From Aquanectria penicillioides (lineage: Eukaryota > Ascomycota > Sordariomycetes > Hypocreales > Nectriaceae), in NCBI GenBank assembly GCA_003415625.1, contig PYIU01000002.1, positions 7,006,001-7,070,000 on the forward strand: 64,000 nucleotides of DNA, in the 5' to 3' direction. A program made the position numbers and the translations under genes. Below, in pieces: positions 55,846 through 64,000 of the stretch. Each line of letters begins with the position of its first letter. The first letter of the stretch is position 1. The notes below the pieces were generated by a model. That model worked only from the letters and a program-made list of their open reading frames with translations, was not told where the DNA came from and did no database searches.

Positions 55846-58406
55846 CCACGATAGGCTTAGGCTTGATAACAGGTCCATAGTAAAGCTCAGAACGATGCTA
55901 AACCATCACACAAAATGTCATGACACCTGTCAATGCTGCAGTTGAAGCTGCTAAGCAGCGGATGGAAGTGGCGGCCAGAGCTCATTCTGCTCTGGAAGCA
56001 ACATTATTTAAGGGTTTTAATTTTTTTTTCTTTTTTAGAATTCAGCATGATAAAAATGCTTAATGTTTATTAGAGGTTTATGTAGTAAATACTTTTAGTG
56101 GTATGTTTAGTTTCTAGTTGCTCGATGTTATGCTAGTAACAGAGGCAGCTTTTGCTTGGGTTTAAACTAATAAAGACATGCTGGCAGGGCTATAGCCAAA
56201 GCTAGCTTATCACTCAGAAAGTAATAAATGTAATCTAAATGGGGTTTTAAGCTTGCTTGCCTTTTTGGCTATTGCACGATTTCTATTTATGATGAGATCC
56301 GCATTAAATGGTATTATTGCAAGCCAAGAATAAATTGATGAATTAAAGAAGCAAGTGATCTCTAGATCTATTTTGTATAAAATACTCTACAATGATTTCA
56401 ATTGAAACACAATTGAGTGGCTAAATGATGCGAACTACTGTGTTGGTGGACGGGGACACTGGCCAAAACACACACCCCACCCAGAAGGGTATAGGGTAAG
56501 CAGGTTCGGTCGAAGACCGAACAGCCTTCCCAAGCAGCTGCGAACAACTTGGAAGAGTGTTAAAGCATCTGATCGAATGCTTTGGAGTGTCCCTCAAAGA
56601 AAAGAAAGAAAGAAAATGGGGCAGAAAGTCATAAATAAAGTAATGTCATGAGGGGCTGCACCGGGACTTCAATAGAGTCCAAATGCAAGGAATTCAGAAT
56701 TTCAAAAATAAAAATTGGTTGGAGAAAACTGCCTGTTCATTTCCTATGTCTCTGAGGTCCCTTTTATCTTCCTGACCAACCTGATGACAGATTGATCCAC
56801 ATTACCCTAGACCCCAACTCACTACATAGAAGGCATTTCAAGGGCTTTTCTGAGGAATAGAATGGGCTCTTATATACAATAATGCTTTCTAACCGACTCT
56901 AAATATGGCAGACTGATTAGTTCCTCATCCCTCATTTGGCAAAAAAAGAAAAAAAAAGAAAGGAAAACTGTAAACGTATGTGGATGGCTGTGTAGCTGTG
57001 TTCCTGGCAATTGTGTGGAGCAAAATCATAACCTGGATCACTTGCTGATACATCCACTAAAGTATGGTAGCTCTGCCTTGGTCGAAGTAACCCTTACGAG
57101 CTGTCTCCACGACAGGAAGCATCATTCCAAAAGTTAGGTAGATGAAGTCTCCTGCTTGATGTGGCTCTAGCAACGCTTGATACGGAAGGGGTGTATCAAG
57201 TAACTGACCCAAGTGGGGGACATGTGCACATTTATAACCTAACGCTCCTTGAGTGATTTATGCAACCTGCCAAAAGTGTGGTAAACCTTTCGGAAATCTC
57301 CAGGATGGTGGGAACCCCAGAGCTGCTCAGGTGACCAGCAGGGCAGGTGGAATGCTATAGATTCGATGGAGCCCTGTCCTCCGAGTCATCATGCTTGGTG
57401 ATCAATAACTACCTAACGCTCGACCAATCTTTTCTCTAATTCTCACAATTACCTTTTCAACCCACTCACCAGTAGCAGGGCCCACATCGAAGCCTCCCTG
57501 GTATCATCAGTACCTTACCGGCTGGACTATCAGAACGCAACCCACCAAACTTCAAATGGCCTGGCGCCGTTGACGTGCCCAACAACTTACGCGATATTTT
57601 TTATTTTGGTAGCATTTGTTACATTCAACTAAGCTACTATTTCTAAGTCCTCTGAATCTTAAGCCGAAGCCGATTGGCCTTGAGAGCGAGAGGCGCCGGG
57701 ATCTTATCTTTCTGCCAGAACTTGCCTGCCTATCCCGCATAGCCCGGCCTGCATGGGGGTTGAATGGAATTTCTGCCGATAACAATCATCTTGATGGCAT
57801 TGGCTCAGGCCCTCGCTGTCTCTCCTCTGCCGGCATCCCGATGCGGCACGTGCCTCGTTCCGATGCCCGAGTTGCCTACCAACCTACCTATGGCATGCCC
57901 TATGTCTAGTTCCGCGGCACACGGACTTGTTTCTATCTCACACACAAGGTGACATGTAGAGGCAGCCTCCATAGGCGACCCAAGGAGGCGCGCGATGGCC
58001 GATAACTCAATTGAACAACACTGCAAGCCTAGCTATAGAGTAACAATATCATAGTTTTGGTGTTGCCCTGTCGTGTTTAGTAGCATCGAGCGGGGGAAGC
58101 GAGGGTGGCTTGTCTGGGTCTCCCATTGGGTGCCCACAGTCCCCTCCATATTGACCTGTCGGTTTTGGCCACTCGGATGAAGAGGCATTACACCCTGTGC
58201 ATTCTTAGAACTTTTGCTGACGTGGGGAGTTTCAACAGCTCGGCATTCATCGGTATGTTAATTGAGGGGGGAATAGCTGAGCAGAGCCGCATGGAGAGAT
58301 CAGAGGATATAATACTTGTCCAGCTATGCCTTGATACATGCTCTTCGTCTTACCAAGCACCTACTGAGTATTCAACAGTTTGATACATATTATAGTACAC
58401 TCTAAC
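55846..58406. other. Long non-coding, AT-rich region
   Basis: About 2.5 kb without a supportable gene. It holds AT-rich patches (56.0-56.4 kb), A/G-rich tracts (AAAGAAAAGAAAGAAAG near 56,597; AAAAAAGAAAAAAAAAG near 56,942) and a perfect hairpin at 56,504. A frame at 57.62-57.91 kb has no domain. It may contain mutated transposon remnants, but no terminal repeats or reverse-transcriptase motifs were recognised. Confidence 0.5.
56504..56522 (+). repeat. Perfect 8-bp hairpin with GAA loop
   Basis: GTTCGGTC-GAA-GACCGAAC forms an uninterrupted eight-pair stem. It sits just after a C/A-rich segment (ACACACACCCCACCC) and within otherwise AT-rich DNA. It could be part of a dispersed repeat or SINE-like element, or chance. 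Confidence 0.7.
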
Positions 58407-59133
58407 ATGTCCAAGATTTCTTACAACCCCAGGACTTACCGTGCCTTGCCTAGTCTGAATGAGGCTTTGGAGAGGTTCGATCAAGGCCCTGGCCAAGGTG
58501 TACTCGATACAGCACTTTGGTGAGTTGACTTTCCCAAACAGCCCGCTACATTGCGTGGGAGGGGTGCTGAGGATTGGGCAGTGATCTATTTGCTCGAAAT
58601 GAGGGTACATCCGATGTCTTTGGCATTGGCCTCTTGCATCGTCACTTCGACATGGAGGATGACGAGATCTTAGTTGAGCATGGTCCAATTTCAACCCCCT
58701 GGAACGTGCCTCAAGATCCCGCCAACTTCATGGAGGGCCGTATCGTCCCTCGCAGCTGGTGCTTCCCCCCGGCGCAGAGGCTCTCGAGCCTTACGAATTT
58801 GGCTTCCATCGACACGGTGACGAAGAAGATGTCGTTGACTTGTCCAACTACGGCGCCTTCATCTCTGAGCTCCGGGACATCTTGGAAAAGCACGACCTCA
58901 GCTCGACGCTCGGTCTCATGGCCGTGCCGCCTGACTATCTCCCGGGTCGACTCCCTACTCAGAAATGCGAAAAGACGTTTGGGCGGGCCAACGTGGTTTT
59001 TGACCTTGACCCACAGAGTGTGGCTCAGAAAGAAAAGCGGACGTCGATTTGGGTGTTTGGGAGGACCAATGATTCGCACACAGTGGCTATGTTTTGTGCT
59101 GTCGGATGCAACTGTGGGGGGAGTGAAGCTTGA
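58407..59133 (+). CDS. Hypothetical fungal protein, one-base frameshift at a C6 run
   Basis: Begins MSKISYNPRTYRALPSL at 58407. Exon 1 ends at 58519, with a 62-base intron (58520-58581). Exon 2 starts DLFARNEGTSDVFG and continues GIGLLHRHFDMEDDEILVEHG. This reading frame stays open to the C-run at 58765-58770, where the coding signal moves to the frame reading LPPGAEALEPYEFGFHRHGDEED, which runs to a stop at 59131. One more C in that run would join the two parts in frame (about 221 aa). Either this is an assembly or sequencing error at a homopolymer, or the gene is recently inactivated. The paired HRH motifs and a Cys-rich end (FCAVGCNCGG) are visible. I do not recognise a function; similar fungal proteins are uncharacterised as far as I know. 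Confidence 0.6.
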
Positions 59134-59860
59134 TTGAAACCCCGAAAGATGGCGGAATGCGAGGTGGTTAGGTACGAGATATTTGTTTGTAGTGATGTTT
59201 TCAACAGCATGACCGTCGACAGTGGTTGTGCATCCTCATGACTTCAGCATGTTTTCAAGAGCAGCAAACAAACCTTAGTCTAGCCTGATTGAGTGAAATC
59301 ATGAAAAAGGACGCCATATTTGCAGTGATGATCACAGGGAGAGGCAGAGATTCTCGTGCCTACCGCCATAAAGCATTCAGAGTCCTTTTGGCTCGTCCCT
59401 AGGTGAATAATCGATGCAGTTGAAGCGGTAGGTGGCAGTGATGATATTTGTGCATTAATCTCAGCGCTAGCCGCTTGCAAGGTCAGCTGGTGACCTGACG
59501 CATTAGACCCCATCTTGGCGACTAAAGTGGGCGGCGCTGGCCATCTGCAATGACCCCTCTAAGGCACACCCGCAAGTCCATTTTGTGCTCGATTTTATTC
59601 CTCACTCAATTGCTGATGATGCAAGGGAACAGGGAGCAGCCGGGCAATCCAAAAGGCAAACATCACGTGAATCCCGCACACTCACGTGACAACCACCAAC
59701 GCGTTGCTAGGTCCCTACTTTGGATGGCACGTCTCAATCAGCCATGAGCGTCACCCAAGTTACTGCCTTGTCCCATGCGATTCGCGCCCAAGTCGGAGCA
59801 TCAACGCGCCTAAAAGCCATGCCCTCGACAAGAGACATCGAACTACAAACTTCCTAGAGC
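59134..59860. other. Intergenic region
   Basis: About 730 bases. A 77-codon minus-strand frame (59513-59280, starting MGSNASGHQ) has no recognisable domain. The last part should hold the MFS promoter; two CACGTGA sequences lie near 59,664 and 59,682. Confidence 0.4.
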
Positions 59861-61634
59861 ATGGATCCCCGCGAGGACGAAGCCGCGCCGCTGCTGGCTG
59901 CATCCCGTTCAGCCTCGCCCGACGGCCGGAGCCTCGCTGCCACCAACGATGGTGCGCAATCAATCAGTCACCTCTACCCATACGCCATCTTCTTCATATT
60001 TGGCCTTGCCTTCGTCGCCGATGTGGGTGGATCTCTGGCCGACACTCCCGAGGTGCGTCTGCTCGAAATGGCCGTCTGCAGGGACTACTATCGAAAGCAT
60101 GACCCGACCGTCATCGGCCCGCCACCGCTTTCGTACATCGACGAGCATCTTTGCAAACTCAGCAGCATCCAGGCCGACCTGGCCTACATCCGAGCTGCGA
60201 AATCGCTGCTGATGACCATTCCTGGCATACTTCTCACCTTTCCATATGGACGGCTTGCCGACAAGATTGGGCGGAAACCCGTCGTGTTCCTGGGCCTGTT
60301 AGGTCAAGTGCTGACCTACTTTTGGACAATTTTTGTTTGTACGTAGCAGCAACTCGTTCTGCCAGTGCCTCTGCTTCAACTTGATTAAACATGATCATCT
60401 GGCCACTTACATGCATTTCAATGCTAATTTCTTGGCCCGCACTGCTTGCCGCGATAGGTTATTTTCACCAGATGTTCCCCACGCGATTAGTCCTTGCCGG
60501 GCCCCTCTTCCTGGTTCTTGGCGGTGGTCCCCGGGTTCTAACTGCCATCATGTCAACCATCATCGTCGACGTAGCCCCGGAGAACATGAGAACCACTGTC
60601 TTCTACATCGTTGGTGCTGGCCTATTGGTCACCGAGATTGTGGCAGCGCCAATTGGATCTTGGTTGCTGTCCCAAGACCTTTGGCTGCCGTTTAAGTTCA
60701 GCGCTCCCATCCTTCTCATGGGGTTTCCGCTCATCTTTTCCATGCCGGAAACTCTTCCGACTTCCAACAAGAGGCTTGCCGGAAGTAATTTGGCAGGAGA
60801 CTCGGAAATTGAGCTCCCGGAGTCGCAGGGCCTCTGGTCAACCGCCTCGGTAGGCCAGTGGTTCAACGAATACAAGCAAACGATGGCGTTGCTAAGGCCT
60901 CTGTTCCTGCGCAAGGAGATTGTGTTGTGTTTGTTGGTAGCTTTTCTGGCTGCATTTTCTACAACGTCTGGATCCCTGTTCATCCAATACACCTCAAAAT
61001 TGCTGGGGTGGTCAATTTCTGATGCCGGGTACATCATTGCTGTGAAGAGTCTGGTCACGCTTTGCACTTTGGTGGCTCTCGCTAGCCTTACGCAACTAGT
61101 GGAGCGCAAGACGGGTACGCGGCCGCTCTATCTGGATGTCTGGGTAGTCCGCGTGAGCTTAGGTGCCCTCACTTTAGGGGCCTTATTCACAGCTGCTAGT
61201 AGAGAAGCCATCCTGTTGATCATGGGTATGTGGGACTCCGCAGTGCCGGGTTTTTTTTTAACCTTTTAGCATCCCCAAACACTAACGCGTCGTAGGCTCC
61301 GTACTCACCTCCGCAGGACTCAGCGTCACCCAAGCGCTTCAGGGGCTTATGGCAACGTTTGTAGACAAGTCCTCTACAGGACAGCTCTATGCAGGCGTTG
61401 CTCTCCTCGAACTAGTGGCAAGATTCACAGGCAGCTTTTTCTTTGCTAAGCTGTTCGACGTCGGCTTGAGTATTGGCCCGTCATGGGGCATTGGCCTTCC
61501 TTACTATTGCAGCGCAGTAAGTCATATTGTAACGCCACCTGGTTACGATGTCACTAATTTACATCTCGCATTAGTTGTTGAATGTTTTCATAACCGGGCT
61601 CTCGTTCCTTCTGCCTACCACGCTGAAGGTGTGA
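59861..61634 (+). CDS. MFS transporter, 4 exons
   Basis: Model: exons 59861-60338, 60458-61225, 61296-61516 and 61575-61634, giving 1,527 nt (508 aa) in frame. The N-terminal tail is acidic and Ser-rich (MDPREDEAAPLLAASRSASP). TM1 is HLYPYAIFFIFGLAFVADVGG. A long extracellular loop follows (MAVCRDYYRKHDPTVIG...YIDEHLCKLSSIQADLAYI), which is characteristic of a fungal MFS group around antibiotic-resistance-like and proton-coupled carriers. The loop PYGRLADKIGRKPV is MFS motif A. About 12 segments in all, with a central cytosolic loop (PTSNKRLAGSNL). The final 19-residue exon completes the last membrane segment (NVFITGLSFLLP). Substrate unknown. Confidence 0.87.
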
Positions 61635-62018
61635 ATCATTTTTTATTCTCGTTTGGGCTCCACTTCGAGAGCCAACAAGTTTGGGTATCCATCAAGCCTA
61701 CGCAGTAGTGCTCATCAAGGGCAAACCATGTTGCACCTTTGCTTACGTGTCTTGTTTAAGCCTCCACGTACACTAGAGCACAGAAGTTAAAAAAAAAACC
61801 AAACCTTATTACATGTTTGCGTGTTAACTGTCCGGATGCGGCTGTGATTGCCGCAAGCATACGTACGCGACAGGCAGAAGCGGAATCAACGGTTCAACGC
61901 CCGGCAATTCGGTTGCCTTTAATGATTAGAATTACAGGGCCTACTATTTTAAAGCCTACAAAGGTCCTCAAACCTTTTTGATTTTAAATAGACAATGTTA
62001 ACACGATAAAATGCTGAT
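61635..62018. other. Short intergenic region
   Basis: About 380 bases, with an A-run at ~61,790. A small frame (MIRITGPTILKPTKV, near 61,926) ends after 19 codons and is not convincing as a gene. Confidence 0.4.
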
Positions 62019-62657
62019 ATGCTGAGGCTTTCGCACATGACCTTGGCAGAGTTGACTCAGTGGGTGGAACGTGAGCTTCAGGACGTTGATGGCGACAACA
62101 CTACTACACCAGGCCTTCCAGATGAGCTCCTCGAGGAACTGCGTCGATGCATGCTGCCCGCAACCGAAGTGAACTACCTTAAAGTTAATGACGAAACCTC
62201 AGGTGAGGTCATTGCCTGTGCGAGATGGAATGTCTATAGCCACCAATGCACTGAAAAGGAGCTTCAAGAGCGGATGAGGTGGACAAAGCTATCATCGCCA
62301 TCCCGAAAAAGCCTCCTCGACCTCATTGTAGAGGGACGAGCCACCTACTTGGGCACACGCCCGCATCTGCTTCTGACAAACCTCAAGACGCGTCGCGAGC
62401 ACCGGGGCCAGGGTGCCGCGCGGATGCTTATCCGCTGGGGCACGGACAGGGCAGATTCTGAGGCGCTGGAGGTGTACCTGGAGGCTGTGGAAGATATGGC
62501 GCCCATGTACGCAAAGTTTGGCTTCGAAGAGCTTGGCGAGATCGCTGTGGATGGCGACGACGACTACAATGACGGTGACCGCCCTCGGGTGCTCAAATGC
62601 ATGTTGCGGCAGCCCAGATGCAATGTCACCACTAGCGAAGTTCGGCGCCAGACATAA
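62019..62657 (+). CDS. GNAT-family N-acetyltransferase
   Basis: Intronless 212-aa protein. The acetyl-CoA-binding core is clear: LLLTNLKTRREHRGQGAARMLIRWG has the R-x-x-G-x-G/A signature, followed by VYLEAVEDMAPMYAKFGFEELG, the usual last beta-alpha unit. VIACARWNVYSH is the preceding strand. The N-terminal first ~50 residues (MLRLSHMTLAELTQWVERELQ) do not show the usual beta1-alpha1-alpha2 start, so the protein may be shortened, or an upstream exon may be missing. Fungal relatives acetylate small amines or peptides; the substrate is unknown. An internal start at Met7 is possible. Confidence 0.78.
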   Translation: MLRLSHMTLAELTQWVERELQDVDGDNTTTPGLPDELLEELRRCMLPATEVNYLKVNDETSGEVIACARWNVYSHQCTEKELQERMRWTKLSSPSRKSLLDLIVEGRATYLGTRPHLLLTNLKTRREHRGQGAARMLIRWGTDRADSEALEVYLEAVEDMAPMYAKFGFEELGEIAVDGDDDYNDGDRPRVLKCMLRQPRCNVTTSEVRRQT

Positions 62658-63401
62658 GACAAAGGGCAATTGTGACATTCGACAGAGAACGGGAGAAGGA
62701 TGGACTTGGCAGGGAGGCAAATGAGGCACCGAAGCGCTGCTAAAGACGGTGCATTGGAGAGTGTACTGGGCCCTGCAACACTCACCGTGATCCAACTATC
62801 TGCGGCGCATGAACTTTTATGTGGCTACGATTTACTCTGTAGTTCATCGCACTTTGATGTTCCCTGCGACTAGGCTTTGATTAAAATGAATTATACTGGT
62901 GGAGTCTACCAAGAAAGACACTACACGAGTTAAAATAATTCCCATGTGACTGTATCGCCAACTCAAGCCCATCACACCAACAATTGTCTCAGTATATACT
63001 AACCTCAGGCAGTCCTCGCTTCGCCAAACCCCGGACAAGCCTACAATAGACAAGTTGTACACCTTCTTATTGTCCTTCAGAAGGCTAATACCCAAACTTC
63101 ATAGTCCGTACATTAGGCAGAAACCGCAGCCTGGCTTATGTGTTCGTAAGGTCACCAATGATTTGTTCCAATGTGTCTAGAGCCAGCCAGCCAATGTGAG
63201 GTAAGTCGTATAAGCCAAGCACCATATGGATCAGCTGGATTCCGACATGGTTCGCACTGTGTATCCAAACCCCTGGTCGTCTTATCAAAGCCGAAGTTCC
63301 GCCGGAATGCGCATTCTCGTTGCAGTCTTACCAGCTTTGAAGCTGAACACGTATCTCACCCTCACAAAATAAAACCCCTCCTATCCCATTTGATCGTCCA
63401 G
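62658..63401. promoter_or_regulatory. Intergenic region with promoter of the Med15-like gene
   Basis: About 740 bases. No gene recognised. The last ~100 bases, rich in C and with AAAACCCCTCC, are a plausible leader for the following gene. Confidence 0.4.
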
Positions 63402-64000
63402 ATGCCTCCAAGTGCACAAGTTTCTGCAGAAATATGTACATCAGATCCTGCTATGACTCCTCAAGAAAGTACATCGGTGGTTCAGAAGACAGACAGCGAC
63501 GCCACAGATTCTCGGCAGCAGCCTAAACAGAACCCACTTCCTCTGTACCGACCAGCTCAAATCCGTGCTATTCCAACACTCAGCGAAGAAGAGAAGGACA
63601 ATTATGCAATGTCGCTTCAAATTCAATGGGATAAATTCGAGGAGTTGTCTCATCATAGTTCAGAGAATCTCAGGGCGAGACAGGAAATCATGACGATTTC
63701 CAAGATGGTTCATGATGAGATCAAATCGCGCAGATCGGATCAACATCAACAGTCACAGCAGCTGGGGCTCCATCATTTAGATACACGGGAGAAACTTCGG
63801 GAGATGCGGCAGCAACGTCAAGACGCCGCCTTAGAGAATACCCCGGCCAACAACGCCCATACTGATTCCGAAGAGTTACAGAGACTACATCTTCAGGCCA
63901 CCAACCCTGAAAAAAAGATAGCCCCTGAACAGGAAATGGATCAAATCAACGAAACTGCGTTTCTTTCCCCTCGTCAAGTCCGAGAAAGCACTAAGTTGGC
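63402..64000 (+). CDS. Med15-like Q-rich protein, partial (runs off the window)
   Basis: Open from the ATG at 63402 to the window end with no stop (199 codons). Begins MPPSAQVSAEICTSDPAMTP. Then comes a block LPTLSEEEKDNYAMSLQ-type (here with IPTLSEEEKDNYAMSLQIQW) and a helix RARQEIMTISKMVHDEIKSRR. A Gln/His/Glu-rich coiled-coil region follows (QHQQSQQLGLHH, REKLREMRQQRQDA). The same order is seen in the relic at 55.1-55.4 kb, so the two are paralogues. The pattern recalls the N-terminal region of fungal Mediator subunit 15, which links activators to RNA polymerase II. That is a moderate inference, and a Mediator-derived accessory paralogue is possible. Downstream exons and the activator-binding part lie outside this window. 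Confidence 0.65.
   Translation, partial: MPPSAQVSAEICTSDPAMTPQESTSVVQKTDSDATDSRQQPKQNPLPLYRPAQIRAIPTLSEEEKDNYAMSLQIQWDKFEELSHHSSENLRARQEIMTISKMVHDEIKSRRSDQHQQSQQLGLHHLDTREKLREMRQQRQDAALENTPANNAHTDSEELQRLHLQATNPEKKIAPEQEMDQINETAFLSPRQVRESTKL

Noticed and set aside
1..64000. tRNA, rRNA, CRISPR or intact transposon genes
   Set aside because: No convincing tRNA A/B-box pair, rRNA segment, direct-repeat/spacer array, transposase or reverse transcriptase was found by reading both strands; a computed scan (tRNAscan, RepeatMasker) would be decisive.

Overview
This is a stretch of nuclear DNA from a filamentous ascomycete (Pezizomycotina). The evidence is short GT-AG introns of about 41-175 bases with CTAAC/CTGAC-type branch sites, and fungus-specific gene families: HET, NACHT/STAND proteins, OM14, Mia40, Zn2Cys6 and a DSD1-type enzyme. 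The housekeeping proteins look Sordariomycete, probably Hypocreales, but that is a family-level impression and not a search result. All gene models were built by eye. For each intact gene the exon lengths sum to a multiple of three and the intron phases agree, except where stated.

Layout. 0.1-1.2 kb: an MDR oxidoreductase. 4.2-8.8 kb: an intact seven-exon NACHT/STAND protein (1,430 aa) with an unusual ~165-residue insertion inside its ATPase core. 9.7-16.0 kb: a compact, GC-richer housekeeping island of OM14 (outer mitochondrial membrane), Mia40 (intermembrane-space oxidative folding), thiamine pyrophosphokinase and the Golgi SNARE Bos1. 16.7-23.4 kb: a DHA1 drug/H+ antiporter, a cytochrome P450 and a coiled-coil RBR ubiquitin ligase. 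24.8-26.4 kb: an HxxxD acyltransferase with a GC-AG intron. 28.5-33.7 kb: one intact aldo/keto reductase surrounded by relics of a dihydroxyacetone kinase, a Zn2Cys6 regulator and an anion:cation symporter, which looks like a dying catabolic cluster. 34.5-37.2 kb: a four-exon HET-domain protein. 38.5-40.0 kb: the LIS1/PAC1 orthologue. 41.2-42.7 kb: relics of a Cys-rich zinc-ribbon protein and of an NRPS-like thioester-reductase domain. 42.9-44.2 kb: a DSD1-like PLP enzyme. 46.3-48.7 kb: a GPI-anchor-like protein and a tubby/LOR-like protein.

49.3-55.9 kb is a gene graveyard. It holds a SNF2 helicase lacking its DEAH segment, a second NACHT gene of a different type with a C2H2 tail, and a Med15-like Q-rich fragment. 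58.4-62.7 kb carries a hypothetical gene with a one-base frameshift at a C6 run, an intact four-exon MFS transporter and a GNAT acetyltransferase. A second Med15-like gene starts at 63.4 kb and runs off the window.

Biologically, a conserved housekeeping core is embedded in fast-turnover accessory DNA rich in allorecognition or innate-immunity genes (one live NACHT, one dead NACHT, one HET) and in decayed metabolic genes. The observations most worth following are the insertion in the live STAND ATPase, the repeat-free C-terminus of that protein, the charged linker in the HET protein, the splice-created start codon of OM14 and the fossil catabolic cluster.
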